Position numbers and translations under genes: made by a program | DNA from: Methylosarcina fibrata AML-C10 | GTDB taxonomy: Bacteria; Pseudomonadota; Gammaproteobacteria; Methylococcales; Methylomonadaceae | DNA: 64,000 nt | Assembly (NCBI RefSeq): GCF_000372865.1 | Contig: NZ_KB889965.1 | Coordinates: 1,385,902 to 1,449,901 of the forward strand | Direction: 5' to 3' | Shown here: positions 49,466 through 58,380 of the stretch, piece after piece | Numbering within the stretch: the first letter of the stretch is position 1 | How the letters are laid out: every line of letters starts with the position of its first letter | The notes under the pieces: generated by a model | Told to the model about the DNA's origin: nothing | What the model saw: only the letters and a program-made list of their open reading frames with translations | Databases searched by the model: none

Positions 49466-49825
49466 ATGAACGATAAACCGCTCACTCATCAGGATACGGA
49501 AAAACTCGAATCATTAAAGAAACTGACGGCGCTGGTCTATCTTTGCCAGGTATTGACCTTCGGTTTCGCCGGCCTGCCGCTGCTGATCGGGCTGGCCATC
49601 AATTTTGCCAAGCGGAAGGAAGTGGCCGGGACCTGGCTGGAATCTCATTTCGACTGGCAGGTCAATTCGGTATGGATCACCCTGGCCGGGCTGGCCTTGT
49701 CCGGCCTCACGCTCGGCACGGGCATCGGCATCTTCATTCTGTTACCGACGCTGATACTGCTGATTTATCGAATCGTCGTCGGCTGGATGGCGTTGAATTC
49801 GGACAAGCCGGTCAAGGCCGAGTAA
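49466..49825 (+). CDS. Small membrane protein, DUF4870-like
   Basis: 119 residues with three hydrophobic segments (about 20-45, 66-85 and 86-108). WLESHFDWQVNSVWITLAG resembles the SHFRWQIRTFW-like motif of small DUF4870/TM-related proteins. It probably lies in the inner membrane. It follows the hairpin after the glutathione transferase gene. Function unknown; family assignment tentative. Confidence 0.65.
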   Translation: MNDKPLTHQDTEKLESLKKLTALVYLCQVLTFGFAGLPLLIGLAINFAKRKEVAGTWLESHFDWQVNSVWITLAGLALSGLTLGTGIGIFILLPTLILLIYRIVVGWMALNSDKPVKAE

Positions 49826-49851
49826 TAATCGGAGCCGAAGCGTCGCATGCT

Positions 49852-50871
49852 TCAGCTCCTCACGCCTTTGGCCCTGCTGTAATTGTCCAGCAGGGCAAGA
49901 TAGTTCGAGCGGTCGAAGATGCCCGGATCGGCGCAACGCTCCCGGCTCAAATAGCCTTTGACGTCGGCAATCGACCGGTATTCGTTCCGGTCCAGCCAGG
50001 CGATCATGTTCTGTTGGATCGTCGCCAGATGGCCGGGGCCTTTTTCCAGCAACACCGAGCACAACTGCGTGACGTCGGCGCCGGCCAGAATCAGTTTCAG
50101 CGCATCGTCCGCGGTATGAACGCCGCTCGTGGTCGCCAGCGACAGCCCGACTTTGCCGTAGAGCAAAGCCACCCAGCGCAACGGCAACTGGACGTCGACG
50201 GAACGGGACCAGGTCAGTTGCGAGGTGACCTGTAAATTGTCGAGATCGATGTCGGGTTGATAGAAGCGGTTGAACAAGACCACGCCGTCGGCTCCGGCCT
50301 GTTCGAGACAGGCAACGAAATGCGCAAGTCCCGAGAAATAAGGGGACAGTTTCATCGAGATCGGCACCGAGACCTGTTTGCGCAGCGCCCGCAGCAATTC
50401 CAGATAACGCTCTTCCACCTCGGCGCCGGACTCGTTCGGATCGGCGCAAAGATAGTAGATGTTCAGTTCCAAAGCGTCGGCGCCGGCTTCCTCCAGCCAT
50501 CGGCCGTGATCGACCCAGCCGTCCAGCGAAGTACCGTTCAGGCTGGCGATCACGGGAATGTCCAAGGTCCGCTTCAATGCCGCCAGTTGTTCCAGATATT
50601 GATCCAGACCGTGCCGGTAGCCGCTGTCGAACGGCAGGAAACTGTCGGCCTCGCCGTGTCCGATACCGGCATTGATCAAGAATCGGGAAGCCGCCTCTTC
50701 CTGATGATGCAGTTCTTCCTCGAACAAGGAATACATGACGACCGCCCCGGCGCCGGCGTCTTCAAGCCGCTTCGCCGTATCGAGGCTGCGGGACAAGGGC
50801 GAGGCCGAGGCGACCAAGGGGCTGAATAACCGGAGGCCCAGATAGTCGGTGCTCAAATCGATTCGGTTCAT
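49852..50871 (-). CDS. Dihydroorotate-dehydrogenase-like flavoprotein
   Basis: 339-residue TIM barrel of the DHOD-like family that commonly accompanies nifJ. SPLVASASPLSRSLDTAKRL at the start, IPVIASLNGTSLDGWVDHG, ALELNIYYLCADPNESG and VPISMKLSPYFSGL correspond to FMN-phosphate and active-site strands of class 1 dihydroorotate dehydrogenases. The true substrate is not known. These proteins lie outside pyrimidine operons. The ATG overlaps the nifJ stop by ATGA, so translation is coupled to the pyruvate:ferredoxin oxidoreductase. Confidence 0.87.
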   Translation of the reverse strand: MNRIDLSTDYLGLRLFSPLVASASPLSRSLDTAKRLEDAGAGAVVMYSLFEEELHHQEEAASRFLINAGIGHGEADSFLPFDSGYRHGLDQYLEQLAALKRTLDIPVIASLNGTSLDGWVDHGRWLEEAGADALELNIYYLCADPNESGAEVEERYLELLRALRKQVSVPISMKLSPYFSGLAHFVACLEQAGADGVVLFNRFYQPDIDLDNLQVTSQLTWSRSVDVQLPLRWVALLYGKVGLSLATTSGVHTADDALKLILAGADVTQLCSVLLEKGPGHLATIQQNMIAWLDRNEYRSIADVKGYLSRERCADPGIFDRSNYLALLDNYSRAKGVRS

Positions 50872-53800
50872 GCGTTGTCTCCTTCTTTTGCGGGGGCGGC
50901 TTCGGTCCCGGCCTTGCCTTCGGCCGGTTTATCGAAAACCTTGTCCGCCAGTTCCCGGTAACGGCGGTAGCGTTCGGCGGCGTCCTGCTGGGACTGGCGT
51001 AGGAAACGCTCCGACGCCTCGGGATGGGTCCGGCTCAACAGACTGAAACGGGCCTCGGTCATCGCGAAGTCGCGATACGGCAGCGACGGTTTCTGGCTGT
51101 CGAGCTGCATCGGATTGTTGCCTTCCGCCAGCCGGCGCGGATCGTAGCGGAGCAAGGGCCAGTGCCCGCTCTGCACCGCCATCGTCTGCTGCCGGAGATT
51201 GTTGGACAGATCGACGCCGTGGGCGATGCACGGGCTGTAGGCGATGATCAGCGAGGGGCCGGGGTAGGATTCGGCTTCCAGAAAGGCGCGCAGCGTTTGA
51301 GTGTCCTTGGCGCCGTAAGCGACCTGGGCGACGTACACCTGCTCGTAATCCATCGCCAGCCGCGCCAGATCCTTTTTCGGCGTGTTCTTGCCGCCGGCCG
51401 CAAACTTCGCGACCGCGCCGCGCGGCGTCGCCTTGGAGGTCTGGCCGCCGGTATTGGAATACACTTCGGTATCGAGCAGCAGAATGTTGACGTCGCGTCC
51501 CGACGCCAGCACATGATCGAGGCCGCCGTAGCCGATATCGTAGCCCCAGCCATCGCCGCCGATGATCCAGACGCTGCGCTTGATCAAGGTGTCGGCCACC
51601 GCCAGCAGCCGTTTCGCCGGCTCGTTCGCCAGCTCCGCCAGGCGCTGCTTCAGGACCGCCACCCGTTCGCGCTGTTCGTAAATGCCGGCCTCGCCGCTCT
51701 GGTCGGCGCCGGTCAGCGCATCGGCCAGCTCCGGCCCGATTTCAGCACGTAACAAGCCCAACAGTTCCTCGGCATATTCTTTCTGCTTGTCGATGGCGAT
51801 GCGCATGCCGAGGCCGAATTCGGCGTTGTCCTCGAACAGCGAATTGGCCCACGCAGGCCCTCTCCCCTCGGCGTTTTTGCTCCAGGGCGTGGTCGGCAGA
51901 TTGCCGCCGTAAATCGACGAACAGCCGGTGGCGTTGGCGACCACCATCCGGTCCCCGAACAACTGCGTGGCGAGCCGGATGTAGGGCGTTTCGCCGCAGC
52001 CGGCGCAGGCGCTCGGAAACTCGAACAAAGGCCGAAGGTGCATCGCTTCCGGAAGCTTGTTGTGGTGCAGCGCGCCCCGATCGGTTTCCCTGATCCGTTC
52101 GAAAAATCGCCAGTTGATTTTCTCCTGTTCTCTCAGAGGCGGCTGCGGCCTCATATTGACCGCCTTGCGCTCTGGCAGTTTCGGATCGCGAATCGGGCAA
52201 ACGTCGACGCACAGGCTGCAGCCGGTGCAGTCTTCCGGCGACACCTGATAACTGATCAGAAGATTTTCGAACGCCTTGCTTTTGGCTTCCACGTATTTGA
52301 ACGCCGGCGGCGCATTCTTGACCTGATCCTGTGTGAACAGCTTGCTGCGGATCACGCTGTGCGGGCAGACGAATACGCACTTGCCGCACTGGGTGCAGAG
52401 ATCGCTTTCCCAGACCGGAATTTCGAGCGCCAGATTGCGTTTGTCCCAGACCGACGTGGCGGTCGGAAAAGTGCCGTCGTCGGCCAGCAAACTGACCGGC
52501 ACCGCATCGCCCCGCCCTGCAATGATTTCGGCGGTGACCTTGCGGATGAACTCGGGCGCTTCGTCCGGAACCGGCGGAGGAATTTCGAACGCGCTGTCGG
52601 CTTCCGCCGGCACCGTCACCCGGTGCAGATTGGCCAGGGCTTCGTCGATGGCCTTGAGATTGGCCTCGAGAATGCGCCGGCCCGCTTTGATATAGGTTTT
52701 ATGCACCGCCTGCTTGATCGCCGCAATCGCCTCCTCTTTCGGTAGGATGTCGATCAGCGCGAAAAAACAGCTCTGCATCACCGTATTGATCAGCCGGCCG
52801 AGGCCGCAGGACTGCGCGATCGCATAGGCGTCCACGGCATAAACAGCGATGTTTTTGTCGATCACAGCCTCCTGCAGGCTGCGCGGAAACGTCGCCCAGA
52901 CTTGCTCGGACGGCACTGAGGAATTGATCAGAAAGACGCTGCCGGGCGCCGCTTTATCGAGCATCCGGTAGCGCTCCAGAAACACCGACTGGTGGCAGGC
53001 GACAAAATCGGCCTCGTCGCTGCCGATCAGATAGCTGGAGCGGATTTTCTCGCGTCCGAAGCGCAGATGGGAAACGGTGACCGCGCCCGATTTTCTCGAA
53101 TCGTAAACGAAATACCCCTGGGCATAACCCTGAGTCCGGTCGCCGATGATCTTGATCGAATTCTTGTTGGCGCTGACGGTGCCGTCGCTGCCCAAACCAT
53201 AAAACAGCGCATTGAACGTTTTTGTCGAGGCGTCGGTGCGAAAAGCAGGATCCCAGGCCAGGCTCGAATGGCTGACGTCGTCGTCGATGCCGATCGTAAA
53301 CTGGTTTTTCGGTTTGGCTTTGTCCAGTTCGTCGAAAACCGCCTTGACCATGCCCGGCGTGAATTCTTTCGAGGACAGCCCGTAGCGGCCGCCGATCACT
53401 TTCGGCAATTGCGCGAATCTCGGTTGATCGCCCAACAGGTTCTGCGCCAGCGCCGCCAGCACGTCCTTGTACAAAGGCTCGCCGCCGGCACCGGCCTCTT
53501 TGGTCCGGTCCAAGACCGCAATCGCGCGCACGGTCGCCGGCAACGCCGCCAGCAAGGCTTCTTCGGCAAACGGCCGGAACAAACGCACCTTGACCAGTCC
53601 GATTTTTTCGCCTCGGGCCGTGCCGTGTTCGACCGTTTCCTCGACCGTCTCGGCGCCCGAGCCCATCAGAATGATGATTTTTTCGGCGTCTTCGGCGCCG
53701 ACATAATCGAACAGCCGATAGGAACGGCCGCTGATTTCGGCAAACCGGTCCATTGCCTGCTGCACGATGGCCGGCATCGCCTGATAATACGGATTGACCG

Positions 53801-54491
53801 TTTCCCGCGCCTGAAAATAAATATCGGGGTTTTGCGCCGAGCCGCGCAGGACCGGCTGTTCGGGCGACAGAGCCCGTCCGCGGTGCGCCGCAATCCATTC
53901 GTCGTCGATCATCGTCCGCGCCGCCGCCTCGTCGACCGGTTCAATGCCGGCGATTTCGTGCGAGGTGCGGAAACCGTCGAAAAAATGTACGATCGGTATG
54001 CGTCCCGCCAGGGTCGCCGCTTGCGCGATCAGGGCGAAATCCTGCGCTTCCTGAACCGAGTTGGACGCCAGCAAGGCAAATCCGGTTGTTCTCGCCGCCA
54101 TTACGTCGCTGTGGTCGCCGAAAATCGACAAGGCCTGGCTGGCCAGCGATCTGGCCGCGACGTGGAAAACCGTGGGCGTCAGTTCGCCGGCGATTTTATA
54201 CATGTTGGGTATCATCAACAGCAGGCCTTGCGAAGCGGTAAACGTGGTCGTCAAGGCCCCGTTCTGAAGCGCGCCGTGGATGGCTCCGGCCGCGCCGCCC
54301 TCGCTCTGCATCTCGACGATGCTCGGCGTGGTGCCCCACAAATTCCTGCGGCCTTCCGAAGCCCATTTGTCCGCCAGCTCGCCCATCGGCGAAGCCGGCG
54401 TGATCGGATAAATCGCGATCACTTCATTGGTTAAATAAGCCATCCGGGCGGCTGCCTCGTTGCCGTCGATGGTCATTTTGACTGTCTGCAT
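50868..54491 (-). CDS. nifJ: Pyruvate:ferredoxin (flavodoxin) oxidoreductase
   Basis: 1207 residues, the full length of single-chain PFOR. It converts pyruvate and CoA to acetyl-CoA, CO2 and reduced ferredoxin or flavodoxin. Domains: TPP-pyrimidine domain (about 1-250, MTIDGNEAAARMAYLTNEVI), C-terminal transketolase-like domain, gamma domain (about 420-620), a two-cluster ferredoxin domain (CTQCGKCVFVCPH near 700 and CTGCSLCVDVCP near 760), and the TPP-binding half (CAGCGETPYIRLATQ near 840, then ATGCSSIYGGNLPTTPW). All iron-sulfur cysteines look present. The charged C-terminal tail is variable. Confidence 0.95.
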   Translation of the reverse strand: MQTVKMTIDGNEAAARMAYLTNEVIAIYPITPASPMGELADKWASEGRRNLWGTTPSIVEMQSEGGAAGAIHGALQNGALTTTFTASQGLLLMIPNMYKIAGELTPTVFHVAARSLASQALSIFGDHSDVMAARTTGFALLASNSVQEAQDFALIAQAATLAGRIPIVHFFDGFRTSHEIAGIEPVDEAAARTMIDDEWIAAHRGRALSPEQPVLRGSAQNPDIYFQARETVNPYYQAMPAIVQQAMDRFAEISGRSYRLFDYVGAEDAEKIIILMGSGAETVEETVEHGTARGEKIGLVKVRLFRPFAEEALLAALPATVRAIAVLDRTKEAGAGGEPLYKDVLAALAQNLLGDQPRFAQLPKVIGGRYGLSSKEFTPGMVKAVFDELDKAKPKNQFTIGIDDDVSHSSLAWDPAFRTDASTKTFNALFYGLGSDGTVSANKNSIKIIGDRTQGYAQGYFVYDSRKSGAVTVSHLRFGREKIRSSYLIGSDEADFVACHQSVFLERYRMLDKAAPGSVFLINSSVPSEQVWATFPRSLQEAVIDKNIAVYAVDAYAIAQSCGLGRLINTVMQSCFFALIDILPKEEAIAAIKQAVHKTYIKAGRRILEANLKAIDEALANLHRVTVPAEADSAFEIPPPVPDEAPEFIRKVTAEIIAGRGDAVPVSLLADDGTFPTATSVWDKRNLALEIPVWESDLCTQCGKCVFVCPHSVIRSKLFTQDQVKNAPPAFKYVEAKSKAFENLLISYQVSPEDCTGCSLCVDVCPIRDPKLPERKAVNMRPQPPLREQEKINWRFFERIRETDRGALHHNKLPEAMHLRPLFEFPSACAGCGETPYIRLATQLFGDRMVVANATGCSSIYGGNLPTTPWSKNAEGRGPAWANSLFEDNAEFGLGMRIAIDKQKEYAEELLGLLRAEIGPELADALTGADQSGEAGIYEQRERVAVLKQRLAELANEPAKRLLAVADTLIKRSVWIIGGDGWGYDIGYGGLDHVLASGRDVNILLLDTEVYSNTGGQTSKATPRGAVAKFAAGGKNTPKKDLARLAMDYEQVYVAQVAYGAKDTQTLRAFLEAESYPGPSLIIAYSPCIAHGVDLSNNLRQQTMAVQSGHWPLLRYDPRRLAEGNNPMQLDSQKPSLPYRDFAMTEARFSLLSRTHPEASERFLRQSQQDAAERYRRYRELADKVFDKPAEGKAGTEAAPAKEGDNA

Positions 54492-54758
54492 ATTCTGTAA
54501 CCTGTGGAACTGAAAGGAAGGCCCCGGCCGGAATCGTGAGCCTCATCGTCATGCCTGGCGTTTTTCAAGTGCATGCCGGGCAAAAGGATTGGCCCTTGTC
54601 GAACAAGCCGAGCGCTAGCCGGAAAGGCTTGGAATGAAATAAGACTATCCATCAGCCAAACGGGTTCTTCGGAAAATAATAAAACGTTTCCGGCCGGCAA
54701 GAAAAGCCGAAGTTCATTTATTATTCACGAAAAATTGTGGATAGGCGGATTCGTCCGA
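54492..54758. other. nifJ upstream region, no gene recognised
   Basis: About 270 bases. It should contain the nifJ promoter. No FNR-like dyad or small gene was recognised. Confidence 0.35.
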
Positions 54759-54797
54759 ACAAAAAAAATCCCATGTATCAAATTGAGCGATGGGATT
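54759..54797 (-). terminator. Intrinsic terminator of the small secreted-protein gene
   Basis: Read on the minus strand, AATCCCAT (54797-54790) pairs with ATGGGATT (54774-54767) around a 15-base loop and is followed by a run of six further Ts (54766-54761). It lies about 195 bases after the stop of the gene at 54992-55282, leaving a long 3' untranslated stretch that includes the hairpin at 54908-54951. Confidence 0.7.
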
Positions 54798-54907
54798 AGA
54801 GGAGGATTATTATGGCGTCCCCAAGGAAACGGGTTTAGTAATAGCTATCGGCGAACGGAGGATGATTTCGCTTTCTACCCGGCGGCGCGCTGCCCTCTTT
54901 TAGAGGC

Positions 54908-54951
54908 CTCGTCACGCCCGCAAGGCGTAGTGCCTGAACGGGCCTGACGAG
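54908..54951. other. Long hairpin in an untranslated region
   Basis: Arms 54908-54920 and 54939-54951 (CTCGTCACGCCCG and its complement) pair at 12 of 13 positions; a further GGC/GCC pair closes the loop. No U-tract is adjacent. It lies in the 3' region of the minus-strand small secreted-protein gene, before its terminator, and may be a stabilising element or part of an RNA. Confidence 0.5.
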
Positions 54952-54991
54952 ATGGGTGCAACACAGTTGAAAAGATCGCTTATTGAATACG

Positions 54992-55282
54992 TCAGGACAC
55001 TTTCAGCCAATACAACGAATAAACCATGATGATCAGGATGTATACATAAAATTCGATCAACAGTTTATTCTGTTTGTCCGCCGTTTCCTGGGTCAATGAC
55101 GACGTCTTGTCGGTCGCTCTCTGCATAGAGCCCGATTGCAGATTTTGTGAATAAAAGGCGACGTCCATGATCGGAGCCATAGGCGACTGGTTATGGGTTT
55201 CCGTCTTTGCGCCGTTCCCGAACGCAAAGGCATCCAGCGACAACGCCAACGCTGCCATGAAAATTATAATTGTTTTTATCAT
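54992..55282 (-). CDS. Small secreted or membrane-anchored protein of unknown function
   Basis: 96 residues. A signal peptide (MIKTIIIFMAALALSLDAFA) is followed by a short polar region (about 21-72, QNLQSGSMQRATDKTS) and a C-terminal hydrophobic segment (about 75-93, YVYILIIMVYSLYWL) that could anchor it. GAGGAGG lies before the ATG. A 26-base dyad stands upstream and an intrinsic terminator downstream, so it is a self-contained unit. No family recognised. Confidence 0.6.
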   Translation of the reverse strand: MIKTIIIFMAALALSLDAFAFGNGAKTETHNQSPMAPIMDVAFYSQNLQSGSMQRATDKTSSLTQETADKQNKLLIEFYVYILIIMVYSLYWLKVS

Positions 55283-55311
55283 CTTCTATCCTCCTCGCGG
55301 TATCAGAAAAG

Positions 55312-55337
55312 GTATCGATCATATATAATATCGATAC
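55312..55337. promoter_or_regulatory. Dyad-symmetric operator-like site upstream of the small secreted-protein gene
   Basis: GTATCGAT (55312-55319) and ATCGATAC (55330-55337) are perfect inverted arms around a 10-base AT-rich spacer that contains TATAAT (55324-55329, plus strand). It sits 30 bases upstream of the minus-strand start at 55282. It could be a repressor site overlapping promoters in either direction. Confidence 0.5.
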
Positions 55338-55442
55338 GATATTATTTTGCCGATTTTATGATATGAAAACAACACATTTTTTCGAATTTGTTTCCGGCAG
55401 GATAAAAAGAGGAATGGCCGCTCAATTACGCTCGGCCGGGAA

Positions 55443-55474
55443 AGCCTGAAATTAGTGAGATCAGGCTCTTTTTT
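55443..55474 (+). terminator. Intrinsic terminator on the plus strand with no obvious upstream gene
   Basis: AGCCTGA (55443-55449) pairs with TCAGGCT (55461-55467), loop 11, followed by CTTTTTT (55468-55474). No plus-strand protein gene ends here. Together with TATAAT at 55324 it could bound an RNA of about 135 bases, or a 28-codon frame that starts near 55363 and ends beside the stem. Confidence 0.6.
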
Positions 55475-55584
55475 CCGCTGTAAAATCGCCTTTTATTTGA
55501 TAAACAGGAATTGGTAGAGCGGTAAAAAAAGTGCCGACGGCCGTTCGTCAGTGCGGCAATGGATGCTTTGCCCCGGCTTACCGG

Positions 55585-56980
55585 CACTGCCATTAAGTTA
55601 AGCAACCTTTGGGAGCGGTAAAGGTCGTAGAAGGATTTGGAGGCCGTCATGGACAAAAAAGCAGGCGTTGAACCGGAGCCGAGAGAAAATCAGCGATGAG
55701 GTTTTCAAGCGGCGGCACTCGGCGACGGACCGAGCCTTCACCCGGTTGCGCAGCTTGCCTTTCAGTTTAGTGCTGGTAATGGTGCTCCGGAACAGTGTGA
55801 AGGCCCTCCAGAACGTGGTGAACGAGGTCATGGCGTGGTTGGAGCAGTGCCCGGTGACTGCCAGCGCGTACTCACAAGCCCGCTACAAATTCAAACATAC
55901 GGCTTTCATCGAACTGAACGAGGAAGCCGTGGTGCGGGCGATGTATGGAAGCAACTATCTGACGTTCTGGGGGATGCGCATTCTGGCTGTGGACGGTTCC
56001 CGCCTGATCCTGCCGAACACCGAAGAGGTCAGGCAAGCGTTCGGAACACTCCCCCACACGAATGGCCGGGACGCGGGACGGCTTGGGGAACATCCCTACG
56101 CCACGGCGTCGGTGCTGTTTGATGTTCTGAATCGCGTGGCGTTGGACGCGACGCTGGGATGCGCTAAGGCCTACGAAGTAGATCTCGCCGTGGCGCACCT
56201 GCCCCATACCCGCCCAGGCGACCTTCTGATCATGGACCGGAATTATGCATCCTACCGGATTCTCGCGGAGTTCGTCCATCACGGACGTGATTTCGTGATC
56301 CGCTGTTCTGCGGCCTCATTCGGGCCTGCGCAAAGGATGATGAGAGGAGAAGGGCCTGACAGCCAGATCGTCACGCTGGTTCCGTGCGCTGCGCAAGCGG
56401 GTCCGGTTCGCCAGCTTGGCCTGCCCGCATCCATCAAGGCGAGGTTTGTGCGCGTCCTGCTGAATACGGGTGAGTGGGAGGTGCTGGTCACCTCCTTGCT
56501 CGACGAAATCCGATATTCCACGACAGAATTTCGGTCGCTCTATGCCTGGCGTTGGGGGATTGAAACATTTTACGGCTTGCTTAAAACCCGGCTGGAATTG
56601 GAGAACTTCACGGGTAACGGCGCCGAGGCCGTGCGTCAGGACTTCCACGCCACCATTTACCTGTCCGGCTTGGAATCCATCCTGACCGAACCGGCCCAAG
56701 CCCGCTTGGACGCGAGGACAACCCGTTATCCACAAGCCGTGAACCGCTCGGTCTCCTTCAATGCCATCAAGATGGCCGCTCTGGAATTGCTCTCCAGTGA
56801 TCTCAACTTGGAGCCGCTGCTGGAACGGTTGACTCAGTTATTCCAGACCAGCCCCGTAACGGTCCGGCCAGACCGTTCCCCTCCGCGCCGGAAGCCTTCC
56901 GACCGCGTTTCGCTGAATTTCCATAAGCGCAAGAAAAAGCACGGTTTATAGGACTGGCAAACCTTAACTTAATGACAGTG
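55585..56980 (+). mobile_element. IS4-family insertion sequence with 11-bp target duplication
   Basis: 1396 bp. Inverted repeats start CACTGCCATTAAGTTAAG at 55585 and, from the other end, CACTGTCATTAAGTTAAG at 56980. The 11-bp CGGCTTACCGG is duplicated exactly at 55574-55584 and 56981-56991. Complete ends, an intact transposase and a perfect duplication indicate a recent, probably active insertion. Confidence 0.93.
55668..56951 (+). CDS. IS4-family transposase
   Basis: 427 residues, intact. DDE core: ILAVDGSRLILPN (first Asp), GDLLIMDRNYASYRIL (second Asp), and YAWRWGIETFYGLLKTRLEL, the Y-(2)-R-(3)-E-(6)-K-like signature of IS4 transposases with the final Glu. The N-terminal region (RLRSLPFSLVLVMVLRNSVK) also fits. 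The start may lie a few codons downstream. Confidence 0.92.
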   Translation: MNRSREKISDEVFKRRHSATDRAFTRLRSLPFSLVLVMVLRNSVKALQNVVNEVMAWLEQCPVTASAYSQARYKFKHTAFIELNEEAVVRAMYGSNYLTFWGMRILAVDGSRLILPNTEEVRQAFGTLPHTNGRDAGRLGEHPYATASVLFDVLNRVALDATLGCAKAYEVDLAVAHLPHTRPGDLLIMDRNYASYRILAEFVHHGRDFVIRCSAASFGPAQRMMRGEGPDSQIVTLVPCAAQAGPVRQLGLPASIKARFVRVLLNTGEWEVLVTSLLDEIRYSTTEFRSLYAWRWGIETFYGLLKTRLELENFTGNGAEAVRQDFHATIYLSGLESILTEPAQARLDARTTRYPQAVNRSVSFNAIKMAALELLSSDLNLEPLLERLTQLFQTSPVTVRPDRSPPRRKPSDRVSLNFHKRKKKHGL

Positions 56981-57237
56981 CGGCTTACCGGGAGTCAAAT
57001 CCTGAAAAAAGCGGCTGAGCGGATTAAGAGGATGGAATAAAGAGAGAAAAGCCTGCCTACAATAACGGGCTGGCGCATAAGGAAATATTAATGGGAATTT
57101 CCAAGTCAATCAATAAAGGCGGCCGTCAAATTGTTTTCGGTTTACCTATGGGATCCCCGAGTGGGGCGAAATATCTCGTCCGGATGGATAAAACCGAAGA
57201 TAAAACAATTCGGCTCGGCGACCGATATGGAAACGCT

Positions 57238-57558
57238 CTAATCCCAGCGATCGTCCCTGACCTGCACTCTGCCGTTTTCGATGCGCACCGGAAAACAGGC
57301 GATGTCTTCGTAGGCGGGCGGCGCTTTGACCTCGCCGGTTTTAACGCAAAAACGCGCGCCATGGCGGGGACAAATGATTTCGTCGCCGTCCAGTTCGCCG
57401 CTGGCGATTTCGGCGCCGTCGTGCGTGCAGACGTCCTCGATCGCGTAAAACCGGCCGTCGATTTTAAATACCGCGACGTCGACGCCGTCGACGTCGACCA
57501 CCACATGTTCTCCATCGGCCAAAGCGTTTTCGCCGACTGCGTCTACCCATTCGGACAT
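57238..57558 (-). CDS. Rieske-type [2Fe-2S] ferredoxin
   Basis: 106 residues, a soluble Rieske ferredoxin of the kind that often ends suf operons. The cluster ligands are in CTHDGAEI (Cys, His) and CPRHGARFCV (Cys, His). It transfers electrons to or from oxygenases or helps iron-sulfur assembly; the partner is unknown. GAAGGAAA precedes the ATG at 57558. It follows rsmJ by 12 bases on the same strand. The IS4 element lies about 250 bases beyond its stop. Confidence 0.9.
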   Translation of the reverse strand: MSEWVDAVGENALADGEHVVVDVDGVDVAVFKIDGRFYAIEDVCTHDGAEIASGELDGDEIICPRHGARFCVKTGEVKAPPAYEDIACFPVRIENGRVQVRDDRWD

Positions 57559-57570
57559 GGTCAATTTCCT

Positions 57571-58380
57571 TCAATTCGAGTCTTTCAAATACACATCGTA
57601 ACGCAATAATTTTCCGCGAAAGCTTTCGCTCGGCTTACCGCCTAGGGGTTCGGCGTAATCCGGGCTTTTCACCACCACGCGCTTGCCGGCCGCCTTGAAC
57701 GCCGCGGCAAACAGGGCCTCCTTGTCCGGATCGTCGCCCACCAGATCGTGCAAAAGAGCCATCGATTTTCGGGTAAGCGCCGACTTTTTTCTTTTCGGAG
57801 GAAACATCGGATCGAGATAAATGCAGTCGGGCCGAAGGGTCAACTCCGCCAGAAAAGCGATCGCATCGCCGACTACCAATTCGGGCGGTTCCAGATTCAG
57901 TCTCCGCATCCAGTCCAGGCCGGCCAGACGCCGAAAGCCGTCGGCCAGCAATTCTCCCATGACCGGCGATCGTTCGAGGCACCGCACTTCGTAGCCCATG
58001 CGGAAGATGGCCAGGCTGTCCTGGCCCCAGCCGGCGGTCGCATCGATCACGGTCCGGGTTTTACGCCCGATGGCCTGCGCCAGAATGTTCTGTTTGGGCG
58101 CCGGCCAGGAACGCTGCTCGCCCTGGCGGGGGTCGACCTCGACGAACAAACCGCCTTTTTTCAATAGCTCTTGATCGAGCAGTTTCAAACAGCCCTCGCG
58201 CCAGCTTAAAAACAAGCGTTCATCGTCGGAGCCGACGTCGGCGGATGAAACCAGAGGCACGGCCAGCCGTTCCGCCAGTTGCCGAAACGGCAGGACATCG
58301 CCCTGGCCTTCGTAGAGCACGGCCAGTTTTTCAAAAGGCCCTCGATCATTCCGGCAATCCGGAGCAATGACGGGGATCAC
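57571..58380 (-). CDS. rsmJ: 16S rRNA (guanine-1516-N2)-methyltransferase
   Basis: 269 residues. A Rossmann-fold SAM-dependent methyltransferase modifying helix 44 region guanine of 16S rRNA. VIDATAGWGQDSLAIFRMG is motif I, and CIYLDPMFPPKRKKSAL is the DPMFP target-base motif of the RsmJ family. The frame is open far upstream, but only as overlap with sufU in another frame. I place the start at GTG 58380, which overlaps the sufU stop as GTGA and gives the family's normal length. Its place inside a suf operon is likely a transcriptional convenience. Confidence 0.85.
   Translation of the reverse strand: MIPVIAPDCRNDRGPFEKLAVLYEGQGDVLPFRQLAERLAVPLVSSADVGSDDERLFLSWREGCLKLLDQELLKKGGLFVEVDPRQGEQRSWPAPKQNILAQAIGRKTRTVIDATAGWGQDSLAIFRMGYEVRCLERSPVMGELLADGFRRLAGLDWMRRLNLEPPELVVGDAIAFLAELTLRPDCIYLDPMFPPKRKKSALTRKSMALLHDLVGDDPDKEALFAAAFKAAGKRVVVKSPDYAEPLGGKPSESFRGKLLRYDVYLKDSN

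Noticed and set aside
52992-54434. 480-codon plus-strand open frame
   Set aside because: Antisense to nifJ, which has all its expected domains on the minus strand.
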